Source: an uncultured Clostridia bacterium
Lineage (GTDB): Bacteria > Bacillota > Clostridia > Christensenellales > Borkfalkiaceae
Assembly (NCBI GenBank): GCA_947630775.1
Contig: CANRIY010000002.1
Coordinates: forward strand, 1 to 35,855
DNA length: 35,855 bases
Direction: 5' to 3'
Part shown: positions 1-9,587 of the stretch, in pieces
How the letters are laid out: each line of letters starts with the position of its first letter
Position numbering within the stretch: the stretch's first letter is position 1
The notes under the pieces: model-generated
Told to the model about the DNA's origin: nothing
The model's database searches: none
What the model saw: the letters and a program-made list of their open reading frames with translations, nothing else
Translations under genes and position numbers: made by a program

Positions 1-1
1 G

Positions 2-871
2 GAAGATATTGCCGACGAGACGGAAGAGGAGCTTTCTTCCTTCGATATGGACGAGCGGGAAGCCGCGCGCGTCGAATTCCGCCTCGACGAGATCAAGTCC
101 CTCAAAAAGAAATACGGCGGGAGCGTGGAGGCGGCGATCGCATATCTCGCCCGCGCAAAGGAAGAATTTTCCGCACTGGAAGACAGCGGGGAGCGTTTCG
201 AAAAACTTTCCGATGAACTCACCCACACCGAGGACGCGCTCTATAGCGCATGCCTTGCGCTCACGGCGGCAAGGAAAGAGACTGCGAAAGGATTTACGGA
301 GCGGGTCGCCGCGGAGCTCAAAACGCTTGCGATCGGCGCGGCGCGGTTTGAGATCGAATTCGGGGAGTATTCGCGCGGGGATGTCCCGAAAGCGACTTCC
401 GAGGGCCTCGGAGAGGTGAGATTTCTCTTTTCCGCAAACCGCGGGGAGCCCTTGAAACCGCTCGACAAGATCATCAGCGGCGGCGAAATGAGCAGATTTA
501 TGCTCGCCGTCAAGGCGCAAATGTCCGCTGTCGGCGAGATCGGGACGTATATCTTCGACGAGATCGACGCGGGGATCGGCGGCGAAACAGCCAAGGCGGT
601 CGGAGAAAAATTCTGCACGATCTCGAGAAATACGCAGATCGTTGCGGTATCCCATCTTGCGCGCATCGCCGCATTTGCCGACAGGAATTTCCTCATAGAA
701 AAACAGGAAGAAGGGGGAAGGACGTTCACGCGGATCCGAAGCCTTGAACGGGAGGAACTGCTTCGCGAGATCGCACGGCTCATCGGCGGAGACACCGGGC
801 AGATCGCAACGGAACATGCGCGTCTCCTGTTGTCGGAAGCCGAACTTTACAAAAACTCCCTTTCTGCATAG
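2..871 (+). CDS. recN: DNA repair protein RecN, C-terminal part (5' end lies outside the window)
   Basis: Frame open from window start; motifs ISGGEMSRFMLAVKAQ, YIFDEIDAGIGGETA, TQIVAVSHLARIAAFAD typical of the RecN ATPase C-terminus. Confidence 0.93.
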   Translation, partial: EDIADETEEELSSFDMDEREAARVEFRLDEIKSLKKKYGGSVEAAIAYLARAKEEFSALEDSGERFEKLSDELTHTEDALYSACLALTAARKETAKGFTERVAAELKTLAIGAARFEIEFGEYSRGDVPKATSEGLGEVRFLFSANRGEPLKPLDKIISGGEMSRFMLAVKAQMSAVGEIGTYIFDEIDAGIGGETAKAVGEKFCTISRNTQIVAVSHLARIAAFADRNFLIEKQEEGGRTFTRIRSLEREELLREIARLIGGDTGQIATEHARLLLSEAELYKNSLSA

Positions 872-931
872 AGCCGAACGAAGAATAGAAACACGCAGCT
901 TGCGCAAAGTAATCTCCAAACGGAGGTTTTC

Positions 932-1939
932 ATGCGTAAGCTGAATTTTTTTCTTGCGGCTTTTGCAACGCTCTTCGCCGTATGCCTCACGGGCACGGGG
1001 ATCGATGCAAATGCCGCTTCCAATGAATATTATTTGGGCGGAATGACGGCAGGATTTTCCCTCTCCGCGGGAGGGGCGGAGGTGATCGGGCTCTCCGAGG
1101 TCTCGTCCGACGACGGGATCCACCGCCCGGCGGAAGAGGTCGGGATCAAGGTCGGCGATCTCATCTGCGCGGCGGACAGTATCAGGATCAAGAGCATTTC
1201 CGACCTCAATGCCGCGCTCGAACGCAGCGGCGGGAAGGAAATCGTCCTCACGGTCAAGCGGAACGGAGAGACTGCGGAAATCAAATTGAGACCCGCACTC
1301 GACAAAAAGACGGGAAAATATAAGATCGGCGTGCTCATCCGCGACACTTTGACGGGTATCGGCACCGTAACCTACATCAAAAAGGACACTCTTCGCTTCG
1401 GATCTTTGGGACATGCCGTATGCGACGAAAGCAATCAATCACTTGAAATTTCCGACCCGAAAGTTTATCTTTGCAGTGTGATCGGCGTTAACAAGGGAAA
1501 ACGCGGGAAAGCGGGGGAGCTCAGAGGGCTCTTCCTCAACGATAAGGCGATCGGTAAGGCAGATTCCGTCTGTATGACGGGACTCTACGGAACATTCGAT
1601 AAAAATTATGATTTTTCGCATACCGAAACGGTCGAGATCGCACCGATTTCGGAAGCGACGATCGGAAAAGCCGTCATTTACTCCACGATCGACGGCGTTT
1701 GCCCGCAAAAATATGAGATCAGCATTGCGAAAGTAGACGAAAACAATAAGGATCATAAGAATTTTGTGATCAAGGTGACGGACGAAAAACTCATCAAAGA
1801 GACGGGCGGGATCGTGCAGGGGATGAGCGGGAGCCCGATCGTCCAGAACGGAAAATTGATCGGAGCAGTCACTCACGTCTTTTTGAACGATCCGACGCGC
1901 GGCTACGGCATCGGGATCGAACATATGATAGAAAAATAA
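932..1939 (+). CDS. spoIVB: SpoIVB-type S55 serine peptidase
   Basis: Signal peptide, PDZ-like region, GIVQGMSGSPIVQNGKLIGAVTHVF catalytic serine motif; follows recN as in other Firmicutes. Confidence 0.92.
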   Translation: MRKLNFFLAAFATLFAVCLTGTGIDANAASNEYYLGGMTAGFSLSAGGAEVIGLSEVSSDDGIHRPAEEVGIKVGDLICAADSIRIKSISDLNAALERSGGKEIVLTVKRNGETAEIKLRPALDKKTGKYKIGVLIRDTLTGIGTVTYIKKDTLRFGSLGHAVCDESNQSLEISDPKVYLCSVIGVNKGKRGKAGELRGLFLNDKAIGKADSVCMTGLYGTFDKNYDFSHTETVEIAPISEATIGKAVIYSTIDGVCPQKYEISIAKVDENNKDHKNFVIKVTDEKLIKETGGIVQGMSGSPIVQNGKLIGAVTHVFLNDPTRGYGIGIEHMIEK

Positions 1940-1976
1940 GTCGAATCATCGGAGAAATCGGTTCATATCATGGGAT

Positions 1977-2573
1977 ATGAACCTCTTTTTTGTCCGCGAC
2001 ACGCTCATGCGCGCCATAGAACGGAAAAAGACACTTTTGGCGCTCTCCGTTCTCTTCTTGTTTATGACGATCCTCGGGATCTCTCTCGTCTCGTCGCCCG
2101 CCGTCTATGAATACCAGCTTTCCGTCACAGATAAATTTATGACGGAGATCTGTTTTTCGGACGACAGCGTCTTTTTGATCTTTCTTTCGAGAACGGCGGG
2201 GTTTTCCCTGCTTCTTCTGCTCGTCCTTGCGGGAGGGATCCATCCCGTCGCGCTCCTTCTTCCGCTTGCCGTTCTCCTGTACCGTGCGTTTACGTTCGGC
2301 GGAAGTCTCTATGTCTTTTTCAGCTTTTACGGACTTTCGGGCGGGCTCGTCGTCTTTGTCCTCTATCTGCCCGTTCATCTCTGCGTAGACGTCTGCCTTT
2401 TGCTTGCTGCGTCCCTCTCCGTGGGGCGGGCGTTCGGGTTTTGCTTCTGCAAAAACGATTTTTTGGGGCTCCTTTGGGATTTTCTTGCACTTTTCCTCCT
2501 CATCGCCTTGGTCTGTTTCGTTGAAATGATCCTGCTTCTCGTCCTGTTTCACCCGATAGGAAATATTTTGTAA
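1977..2573 (+). CDS. Polytopic membrane protein, possibly SpoIIM-like
   Basis: 198 aa with several hydrophobic segments, between spoIVB and a dac gene; SpoIIM assignment is only suggestive. Confidence 0.6.
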   Translation: MNLFFVRDTLMRAIERKKTLLALSVLFLFMTILGISLVSSPAVYEYQLSVTDKFMTEICFSDDSVFLIFLSRTAGFSLLLLLVLAGGIHPVALLLPLAVLLYRAFTFGGSLYVFFSFYGLSGGLVVFVLYLPVHLCVDVCLLLAASLSVGRAFGFCFCKNDFLGLLWDFLALFLLIALVCFVEMILLLVLFHPIGNIL

Positions 2574-2607
2574 GTGTATTTTTCATCCGAAGCGGCAAAC
2601 TGACGGT

Positions 2608-3756
2608 ATGAAGAAAATCATTTGTGCGGTCATATCGGTACTATCGGCGCCCATGTTCTTATTCGGGGGCGCGAGCAGAGCCGTTGCGCTCGAAAAGGAA
2701 CCCGCCTGCAAGGCGGCATATTGCTGCGACTATGGCACGGGGACAACGATCTACGCAAAAGAGGAGACAAAACGGCTTCCCATTGCGAGCATGTGCAAGA
2801 TCATGACGCTGCTTCTGTCCTTTGAAGCGGTAGACAGGGGAGAGCTTTCCTACGGCGAAATGATCACCGTAAGCGAAAATGCGGCGGGAATGGGAGGTTC
2901 GCAGGTATTTTTGCAGGCGGGGCTCTCCTATTCGGCGGAAGAGCTCTTGAAGACGATCGCCGTCTGTTCCGCAAATGACTCCTGCGTTGCGATGGCGGAA
3001 CGCGTTGCGGGGAGCGAAAGCGCTTTCATCGAAAAAATGAACGCTCGCGCAAAGGAGCTCGGGGCAGAAAACACGCTCTTTGCGAACTGCACGGGGCTTC
3101 CGAAGGAACCGCAGTATTCCTGCGCCAAAGACGTTGCGGCAATGCTGCGGGAACTCTTAAAGCATGACAAATATTATTCATTGACGAAAATCTGGATGGA
3201 GGATTTTGCCCATCCCGACGGCAGAACGACCCAAATCAGCAATACAAACAAGCTGTTGCGCTATTATGACGGTTGCGACGGCGGAAAAACAGGATTTACG
3301 AGCGAAGCGGGATATTGTCTCGCCGCAACGGCCAAGCGGGGGGATACGCGCATCATTTCCGTCGTGATCGGCGCGGAGAGCTCGAAGATCAGAAATGCGG
3401 AAGTTTCCGCCTTGCTTGACGAAGCCTTTCAAAATTATGAGAATAAAGTTCTCCTGAACGCCGGGGAGACGGTCGGAGAACGGGCTGAGGTCAGAGGCAG
3501 CCGCGTGGAATCGGTTTCCGTCGCCGCAAAAGACGCCCTGACGGCGTTCGGGAAGAGGGGAGAGGACGGGAAATACCATGTGGAGATCCGCCTCGGTGAG
3601 CTTCGCGCGCCCGTCTCTTCGGGCGATGACGTCGGAGAAGCAATTCTTTACAGCGACGGTGTGGAGATCTCCCGCGTCGGGCTCGTCGCCACGGAGGATG
3701 CGCCCCCGTACACATGGTGGGACGCCCTCCGCGAAAGCGCCAAAAACTGGAATTAA
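2608..3756 (+). CDS. Serine-type D-Ala-D-Ala carboxypeptidase (DacF-like PBP5 family)
   Basis: SxxK (SMCK), SxN (SAND), KTG (GGKTGFT) motifs, signal peptide. Confidence 0.9.
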   Translation: MKKIICAVISVLSAPMFLFGGASRAVALEKEPACKAAYCCDYGTGTTIYAKEETKRLPIASMCKIMTLLLSFEAVDRGELSYGEMITVSENAAGMGGSQVFLQAGLSYSAEELLKTIAVCSANDSCVAMAERVAGSESAFIEKMNARAKELGAENTLFANCTGLPKEPQYSCAKDVAAMLRELLKHDKYYSLTKIWMEDFAHPDGRTTQISNTNKLLRYYDGCDGGKTGFTSEAGYCLAATAKRGDTRIISVVIGAESSKIRNAEVSALLDEAFQNYENKVLLNAGETVGERAEVRGSRVESVSVAAKDALTAFGKRGEDGKYHVEIRLGELRAPVSSGDDVGEAILYSDGVEISRVGLVATEDAPPYTWWDALRESAKNWN

Positions 3757-3780
3757 AGGATTTTGCATAGTACTATGTCA

Positions 3781-3810
3781 GACATAACATTCAGTTGTTA
3801 TGTCATTTTC
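3781..3810 (+). terminator. Hairpin downstream of the first dac gene
   Basis: GACATAACA (3781-3789) / TGTTATGTC (3796-3804), 6-nt loop, followed by ATTTTCTT. Confidence 0.5.
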
Positions 3811-3835
3811 TTATGACGTAATTTCACAAAATCTC

Positions 3836-3865
3836 TTGCCTTTTTCAATGCTCTTATGGTATAAT
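3836..3865 (+). promoter_or_regulatory. Predicted sigma-A promoter for M50 protease/scpAB
   Basis: TTGCCT (3836-3841), 18-nt spacer, TATAAT (3860-3865), 9 nt before the ATG at 3874. Confidence 0.6.
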
Positions 3866-3873
3866 ATACCTGT

Positions 3874-4602
3874 ATGTTTGATCCCGACAAAATCATCGAG
3901 CTATTTGCAAGTTTTCTTGCCGTGGTCGTCGTCCTGACGCTCCATGAGTTTGCGCATGCCTTTGTTGCTTACAAATGCGGGGATCCGACGCCGAAAATTT
4001 ACGGCCGTCTTTCCGTCAATCCGCTCAGGCACTTTGATCTTGTCGGGCTCATCTGCTTTACGCTCGTCGGATTCGGGTGGGCAAAACCCGTGCCGATCGA
4101 TCCCAATAACTTCAAACGGTACCGTTTGGGGCTCGGGCTTACGGCCTCTGCGGGCGTCGCCACGAATTACATCATGGCGTTCTTGTTTTACCCGCTTGCG
4201 CTCCTCGTGATCAATTTCATGCCCTCGATCGTCTTTTTGACGACCTTTCTCCGTCTTCTCTTCCTGTCGCTCTATGCGTACAGCCTCGGATTCTGCGTAT
4301 TCAACCTGTTGCCGTTTTATCCGCTCGACGGATTCCGCATTGTGGACGCGCTCAATAAGCGCCGCGGCCCTGTCTATCGCTTTTTAAGGCAATACGGGTA
4401 CTATATCCTGCTCTTTCTCATTGCGGAAAGTTTCATCTGCCGCATTTTTGTGAATTTCGGGATCTATCAGATGGATCAATTCAACATTCTCGGCTGGATC
4501 ATGCAATTCGCCGAAAAATATCTCGGTTTCCCCATCCTTGCCATCTGGGGACTTGCGTTCGGAATGCCCGTTGAGGCGCTGTGGGGGCTTTTACTATGGT
4601 AG
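3874..4602 (+). CDS. Site-2 protease family (M50) membrane metalloprotease
   Basis: HEFAHAFVAYKCGDPTPKIYGRLSVNPLRHFD and LLPFYPLDGFRI (NPDG-like) motifs. Confidence 0.88.
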   Translation: MFDPDKIIELFASFLAVVVVLTLHEFAHAFVAYKCGDPTPKIYGRLSVNPLRHFDLVGLICFTLVGFGWAKPVPIDPNNFKRYRLGLGLTASAGVATNYIMAFLFYPLALLVINFMPSIVFLTTFLRLLFLSLYAYSLGFCVFNLLPFYPLDGFRIVDALNKRRGPVYRFLRQYGYYILLFLIAESFICRIFVNFGIYQMDQFNILGWIMQFAEKYLGFPILAIWGLAFGMPVEALWGLLLW

Positions 4603-5393
4603 ATCGCGAAAAATTCGAATCGGTCGTCGATTATACGACCGTCCTGAAAGGATTTGAAGGTCCTTTGGATCTGCTCCTTTACCTTATCAACAAAGAGGAG
4701 ATCGAGATCAAAGACGTCTTTGTGTCTGAAGTCACGGAGCAATTCCTCGACTATATGAAGGGGCTTCCGTATTTGGACGTCGACAAGGTGAGCGAATACC
4801 TGAACATCGCGGCGACCATTCTCAAGATCAAGGCACAGTACCTCGTCCCCAATCTGGAAGAGGATCCCGAGATCGACGCCGAGATCGAAGAGGACAAGGC
4901 GAGCCTGATCCGTGCGCTCGAAGAGTACAAGCTCATCAAAGAGGAGATGGCGAAGCTCAAGGAGCTCGAGACGATCGGCTACTTCTTCAAGGAGCCGGAC
5001 AGGGATGTTGGGGAGACAAAGACGGTATTCAACCTCGACAATCTCACGCTTGAAGGCCTTGTGAACGCCTTTTCGGCGCTGATGCTCAAACGCGAGAGCG
5101 TCAAGGGCGACGCCGAAGTGCGTGAGATCCCGCGCGACGAGTTTACGGTCGAACAGAAGGTCGCCTTTATCCTCGAAAGCCTTGAAGAGGGGAAATCTTT
5201 GAAATTTGAGGAACTTTTCACGAAAAACTACTCAAAACCCGAGATCGTCACGACCTTTCAGGCGATGCTCGAGCTCTTGAAACTGCAATACCTGCGCGTC
5301 AGGCAGGAAAACGCATTCGGGGAGATCGTCATTTCCCTCAACCCTGACAGAAAGGAGGAAGAACCCCTTGGAACCATTGACGAATATCATTGA
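4596..5393 (+). CDS. scpA: Segregation and condensation protein A
   Basis: FEGPLDLLLYLINKEEIEIKDVFVSEVTEQFLDY...LNIAATILKIKAQYLVP; likely ATG at 4596 inside the longer ORF; adjacent scpB. Confidence 0.93.
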   Translation: MVDREKFESVVDYTTVLKGFEGPLDLLLYLINKEEIEIKDVFVSEVTEQFLDYMKGLPYLDVDKVSEYLNIAATILKIKAQYLVPNLEEDPEIDAEIEEDKASLIRALEEYKLIKEEMAKLKELETIGYFFKEPDRDVGETKTVFNLDNLTLEGLVNAFSALMLKRESVKGDAEVREIPRDEFTVEQKVAFILESLEEGKSLKFEELFTKNYSKPEIVTTFQAMLELLKLQYLRVRQENAFGEIVISLNPDRKEEEPLGTIDEYH

Positions 5394-6084
5394 GGCAGTG
5401 CTCTTTGCTTCGGGCAAGCCCGTTGCGATCGCCGACATGGCGGAAAAACTCGAAGTTACAGAGTCGGAGATCAAGACCGCGCTCAAAGAGCTGGGGGAAA
5501 AATACGGCGAAAACGCGGGTATCAGGCTTCTTGAATTCAACAAGAAGGCACAGCTCGCCACCAATCCCAATTATAAAGAGCAGGTCGCGGCCGTCCTCAA
5601 TCCCATCCGCGAAAAGGAACTTACCCGCACCGTGCTCGAAACAGCGGCGATCATTGCCTATAAACAGCCCGTGACGCGTACGGAGATCGAGATCCTGCGG
5701 GGGCTCAACAGCGACTATGCCGTCAATGTCCTGCTCGATCTCAAACTCATCTATCCCTGCGGCAGAAAAGACGCCATCGGGCATCCCGTTTTATTTGCGA
5801 CGACGGACGAGTTTTTGAAGCGCTTCAAACTCAACACGCTTGCGGACCTTCCCGATTACGAAGAGCTGATGAGCGCGATCCGCCGCACGGAGGATATCGA
5901 CAGCTATCTCTATGCCCGCGAGGAATATGTTGAGACGCCAGAGGCGCCGTCCGAGGACGAAAACGCGCAAGCCGATCCTCCCGAAAAGCCGCGCGGGCAG
6001 GGGAGAGAGGAAGTCAAAGACGGCTACGAGATCCCCGACTTTTTGAGGGGGCTCGACGACAGCGACCTTGTAAAAATCGGCTGA
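5368..6084 (+). CDS. scpB: Segregation and condensation protein B (TTG start)
   Basis: IIEAVLFASGKPV...ETAAIIAYKQPVTRTEIEILRGLNSDYAVNVLLDLKLI; directly after scpA. Confidence 0.93.
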   Translation: MEPLTNIIEAVLFASGKPVAIADMAEKLEVTESEIKTALKELGEKYGENAGIRLLEFNKKAQLATNPNYKEQVAAVLNPIREKELTRTVLETAAIIAYKQPVTRTEIEILRGLNSDYAVNVLLDLKLIYPCGRKDAIGHPVLFATTDEFLKRFKLNTLADLPDYEELMSAIRRTEDIDSYLYAREEYVETPEAPSEDENAQADPPEKPRGQGREEVKDGYEIPDFLRGLDDSDLVKIG

Positions 6085-6135
6085 CTTTCTTTTCCGTAAA
6101 CAAATATTTTTTAACGATTCGCCCATATTACGGTT

Positions 6136-6717
6136 ATGGGCGAATTTTTTGTGTACTCCACGTTCGCGGGATTTGTTCTGACCTTTTTTCCCGTCTTTCT
6201 GTGGCTGGACGCCTATGTGGACGCAAGGGGAAACCGCGCGTGGTTTTCCTTTTCCGCCTATCGCTTCATGAAGATCTTCGGCGGCTACGGACAGCTCGAC
6301 AAAGAGGGGATCGCCGTTCATATCACGAAGAAAACGGCACTTTTTTTGCCCTTCGATAAATTAGGCGATATGCGCAAAAAATTCGAGATCACAAAGGGGT
6401 TCCAGCTCTGGAAATTTCACCAGACGGTGGAGATCGGCGGCGCGGAGAACGTCTACGGCGTCCTCGTTGCAGCGGGGATCCAGTCGTTTGCGGGCGGCGC
6501 ATTTGCGTATCTGAGGACAAAACATCCCTTTGTGTCCCTCAAAAACTGTACCCTGCTCGCAGAGGACCCCTGCCTGAAACTTTCCTTCGAAAATGCGGTC
6601 ATCTTTAACGGATTTGTTTTAGGCATGGCAATCACAAAAAAATTATTGGAGGCATTGATAAATTGGATAAGAAAAAAAAGATTGACAGCATCATGGAAAA
6701 AACAGCGGAGCAGCTGA
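6136..6717 (+). CDS. Membrane-anchored protein, YtfI/DUF2953-like
   Basis: N-terminal TM segment; position directly before a ytfJ-like gene. Confidence 0.6.
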   Translation: MGEFFVYSTFAGFVLTFFPVFLWLDAYVDARGNRAWFSFSAYRFMKIFGGYGQLDKEGIAVHITKKTALFLPFDKLGDMRKKFEITKGFQLWKFHQTVEIGGAENVYGVLVAAGIQSFAGGAFAYLRTKHPFVSLKNCTLLAEDPCLKLSFENAVIFNGFVLGMAITKKLLEALINWIRKKRLTASWKKQRSS

Positions 6718-7052
6718 CAAGTCTCGTTGACGTAAATACCGTCATCGGAAAGCCCGTGTTTACAGCGAGCGGCGCGCAGATCATCCCGTTTACAAAGGTC
6801 ACGATGGGTTACCTTTCGGGCGGGGGCGAATACGGGGAAGTGAAAGCGATCAAAGAAGATGAATGCTTTCCCTTTGCGGGCGGCGCAGGCACCGTCATCA
6901 ACCTCAAACCGGCGGGATTCCTCATCGACGACGGGAAGGCCTGCCGCGTCGTCCGTCTTACGAACGACCCCATCGACGGGCTCATCGAGAAAGCGAGCGA
7001 GATTGTCGAAAAACTGGTCGATAAGGCGGGCAATGGAGAAGATGAAGGGTAA
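6663..7052 (+). CDS. ytfJ: GerW/YtfJ family sporulation protein (TTG start)
   Basis: VIGKPVFTASGAQIIPFTKVTMGYLSGGGEYGE...FAGGAGTVINLKPAGFLI is characteristic of the YtfJ family. Confidence 0.88.
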   Translation: MDKKKKIDSIMEKTAEQLTSLVDVNTVIGKPVFTASGAQIIPFTKVTMGYLSGGGEYGEVKAIKEDECFPFAGGAGTVINLKPAGFLIDDGKACRVVRLTNDPIDGLIEKASEIVEKLVDKAGNGEDEG

Positions 7053-8049
7053 ATCGGTATTTTTTGCACTGATGTTCGCCCTGACGGCGTTTCTCGCGCT
7101 CTTTGTCACCGCTTCGCCTGCCCAAAAGACAGATGCGGCGACGGCGGCAAGGGGGGAATGCGTGGTGGAGATCTCCTCGCGGCGGATCCTGCATGAAAAG
7201 GACGCCGGGACATTCCTGCCCATGGCGAGCACGACAAAGGTCCTCACGGCGATCCTCATTCTCGACGACTGCGATCCCGACGAGACCGTTGTGGTGCCGA
7301 AAGCGGCCGAGGGCGTCGAGGGATCGAGCGTTTATCTTCGCGCGGGCGACAGTTACACCGTCAAAGATCTGTTGTACGGACTCATGCTGCGCTCGGGGAA
7401 CGATTGCGCTGTCACGCTCGCCCTTCATCACAGCGGAAGTATCGAGAAGTTTTCGGAAAAAATGAATGAAAAAGCGGCGCTCCTCGGCGCAGAAGGCAGT
7501 TTTTTTGTTAATCCGCACGGACTTCCCGATTCCCGCCATCATACGACGGCGCGCGACCTCGCCCTGATCTCCGCCTATGCAATGGAGAATGAGACCTTCC
7601 GCGAGATCGTCTCCTGCAAGTTCTACGAGCCGCGCGGCTGGCAGAATAAGAACAAGATGCTCTTCACCTACGAGGGCGCAGTCGGCGTCAAGACGGGCTT
7701 TACAGTCGCGGCGGGACGCTGCCTTGTCACCTGTGCGGAGCGCAATGGGATGAAAGTTTTGAGCGTTGTTCTGAACTGTCCCGAGATGTATGAGCGGACG
7801 GCGGAACTTCTCGATCATGCCTTTGAAAATTATGCCTTGTACGACCTCTGCGACAGCTCCGAGCCGTGGGAGGGCTATGAGATCAAGTGCGGCTTTTCCT
7901 ATCCGCTCAAAAAAACAGAACTCCGCTCGCTGCGCTTTTCGAGCGACCTTCTCGACCCTCTCCCGCAGAAAAAGGGGGAAGTCGCGGGACAAATGAAGAT
8001 ATATCTTGAAAACAGCTTGCTTTTTTCGCAGAATTTGTATATCATATAG
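7033..8049 (+). CDS. Second D-Ala-D-Ala carboxypeptidase (DacB-like)
   Basis: STTK, SGN and KTG (VKTGFT) motifs; ATG at 7033 with signal peptide; longer ORF from 6859 is an over-extension. Confidence 0.9.
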   Translation: MEKMKGKSVFFALMFALTAFLALFVTASPAQKTDAATAARGECVVEISSRRILHEKDAGTFLPMASTTKVLTAILILDDCDPDETVVVPKAAEGVEGSSVYLRAGDSYTVKDLLYGLMLRSGNDCAVTLALHHSGSIEKFSEKMNEKAALLGAEGSFFVNPHGLPDSRHHTTARDLALISAYAMENETFREIVSCKFYEPRGWQNKNKMLFTYEGAVGVKTGFTVAAGRCLVTCAERNGMKVLSVVLNCPEMYERTAELLDHAFENYALYDLCDSSEPWEGYEIKCGFSYPLKKTELRSLRFSSDLLDPLPQKKGEVAGQMKIYLENSLLFSQNLYII

Positions 8050-8086
8050 GAAGTACAAAAGGAGCGCAGAGAAATCTGCACACGAT

Positions 8087-8800
8087 ATGAGGATCAACAA
8101 ATTTCTTGCGGAGCAGGGGTTCGCCTCGCGCCGCGGGGCGGATGAGATCGTTGCGGAAGGAAGGGTCACGATCAACGGCAAAACGGCAAAAGCGGGGGAC
8201 GACGTTTCGCCCGACGATACCGTCATGCTCGACGGAAAGATCCTTTCCCACAAGGTCAAGTACGAATATTATCTATTGAATAAGCCCAAGGGGTGTGTTT
8301 GCACTGCAAACGACGAAAAAACAGAGCGGCCGAGAAAGACGGTCATGGATTTTCTGCCTGCGGGCGCGGGAAGAGTGTTCCCGGTGGGGCGGCTCGACTA
8401 CGACAGCGAGGGGCTTCTGATCTTGACGAACGACGGTGAACTCGCATACCGCCTGACTGCGCCGCAGAGCGAGATCCCAAAAACCTATCTCGTCAAAGTC
8501 GAGGGAACAGTGACGCCCGTTCAGCTCAACCGTTTGAGAAGCGGCGTGGAGATCGAAAAAGGGGTCGTCACGAAGAAGTGCCGCGTCAACGTTGTCGAAA
8601 CCGACAAGAGCTATACCAAGCTCCATGTCGTTCTGACAGAGGGGAAAAACAGGGAGATCCGCCGCATGTTCGAGACCGTCGGAAAGCACGTAGCCTTTTT
8701 GAAGCGCATCAAGGTCGGCGAATTGACCCTTTCGGGACTCAATCGAGGGGAATGCAGAAGACTTTCCCAGGAAGAAGTGTTTTATCTGAAAAATCTGTAA
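8087..8800 (+). CDS. rluB: 23S rRNA pseudouridine synthase RluB family
   Basis: S4 domain MRINKFLAEQGFASRRGADEIV and VGRLDYDSEGLLILTNDGELAYRL; start at 8087 preferred over 8006. Confidence 0.9.
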   Translation: MRINKFLAEQGFASRRGADEIVAEGRVTINGKTAKAGDDVSPDDTVMLDGKILSHKVKYEYYLLNKPKGCVCTANDEKTERPRKTVMDFLPAGAGRVFPVGRLDYDSEGLLILTNDGELAYRLTAPQSEIPKTYLVKVEGTVTPVQLNRLRSGVEIEKGVVTKKCRVNVVETDKSYTKLHVVLTEGKNREIRRMFETVGKHVAFLKRIKVGELTLSGLNRGECRRLSQEEVFYLKNL

Positions 8801-8813
8801 TTTTGATCAAAAA

Positions 8814-8847
8814 CAGCCCGCATAAACGCGGGCTGCCGTCATTTTTT
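8814..8847. terminator. Hairpin between convergent rluB and lexA
   Basis: CAGCCCGC (8814-8821) / GCGGGCTG (8828-8835), then T-rich tract. Confidence 0.65.
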
Positions 8848-8854
8848 GGGAAAA

Positions 8855-9463
8855 TCAGCGGAAACTTCTCATGAGTCCGATCACCTTGCCGAGGATCTGA
8901 ATGCTCGACTGATTTTCGGGAATGATATCGTCCATAGAGGAATTTTCGGGGTGAAGAATAATTTTTCCGTCCTTTTTGAAAAAGCGCTTCACGGTCGCGC
9001 CGTTCTCCGTACCGTCGTCGAACATCGCAACGACGATCTCGCCGTTTTCGGCGGTCTGCTGGCGCTTGACGATGATCTTGTCGCCGTCGCAAATGCCCGC
9101 TTCGATCATGCTCTCCCCGTGGACGCGCAGAAGGAAGAGATCCTCGCCCTTAAACTCCGCCTCGGGGATGGAATAATAGCCCTCGTTCTGCTCGACGGCG
9201 AGAATGGGCTGCCCTGCGTTGACGACGCCGAGAAGAGGAACGCGGACAGAACCGTTTCCGCGCACAACGACGGCGCGCTTCTTATTTTCCGCCTTTTCGA
9301 GCAGTCCCTTTTCTTTGAGGCGGTTGACGTAATCGTACGCGGTCGCCGTGGACTTGATCTTGAGATCTCGGCACATGTCCCTGACTGTCGGCGGGAAGCC
9401 GTTTTCATCGTTGAAACGGCGGATATAGTCGAGCACTTCCATGAGCTTTTCCTGACGGATCAT
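8855..9463 (-). CDS. lexA: SOS repressor LexA
   Basis: N-terminal wHTH, GxVxAGQPI cleavage region (LGVVNAGQPILA), S24 catalytic Ser/Lys region (VHGESMIEAGICDGD). Confidence 0.95.
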   Translation of the reverse strand: MIRQEKLMEVLDYIRRFNDENGFPPTVRDMCRDLKIKSTATAYDYVNRLKEKGLLEKAENKKRAVVVRGNGSVRVPLLGVVNAGQPILAVEQNEGYYSIPEAEFKGEDLFLLRVHGESMIEAGICDGDKIIVKRQQTAENGEIVVAMFDDGTENGATVKRFFKKDGKIILHPENSSMDDIIPENQSSIQILGKVIGLMRSFR

Positions 9464-9481
9464 TTTTCACCTCTTATCGGC

Positions 9482-9520
9482 ATTATAGCACATCCGAAAG
9501 AATATTGCAAACATTTGTTC
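9482..9520 (-). promoter_or_regulatory. lexA promoter with adjoining SOS box
   Basis: Minus strand TTGCAA (9505-9510), 17 nt, TATAAT (9482-9487); GAACAAATGTTT (9509-9520) resembles the Firmicutes LexA box core GAACN4GTTC with one mismatch. Confidence 0.7.
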
Positions 9521-9541
9521 TATGTTTTTCAAAAATTTTTC

Positions 9542-9570
9542 TTGTAATTTTTATGAGAATACGCTATAAT
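9542..9570 (+). promoter_or_regulatory. Divergent promoter for the Cys-rich miniprotein
   Basis: TTGTAA (9542-9547), 17 nt, TATAAT (9565-9570), RBS GAGGTGG before ATG 9588. Confidence 0.7.
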
Positions 9571-9587
9571 AGGGGAAGAGGTGGAAC

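Noticed and set aside
2622-2825. Overlapping 60-67 aa plus-strand ORFs inside the first dac gene
   Set aside because: Alternative frames of a strongly supported CDS with no independent signals.
6982-8259. 425-aa minus-strand ORF
   Set aside because: Antisense to the second dac gene and rluB; shadow ORF.
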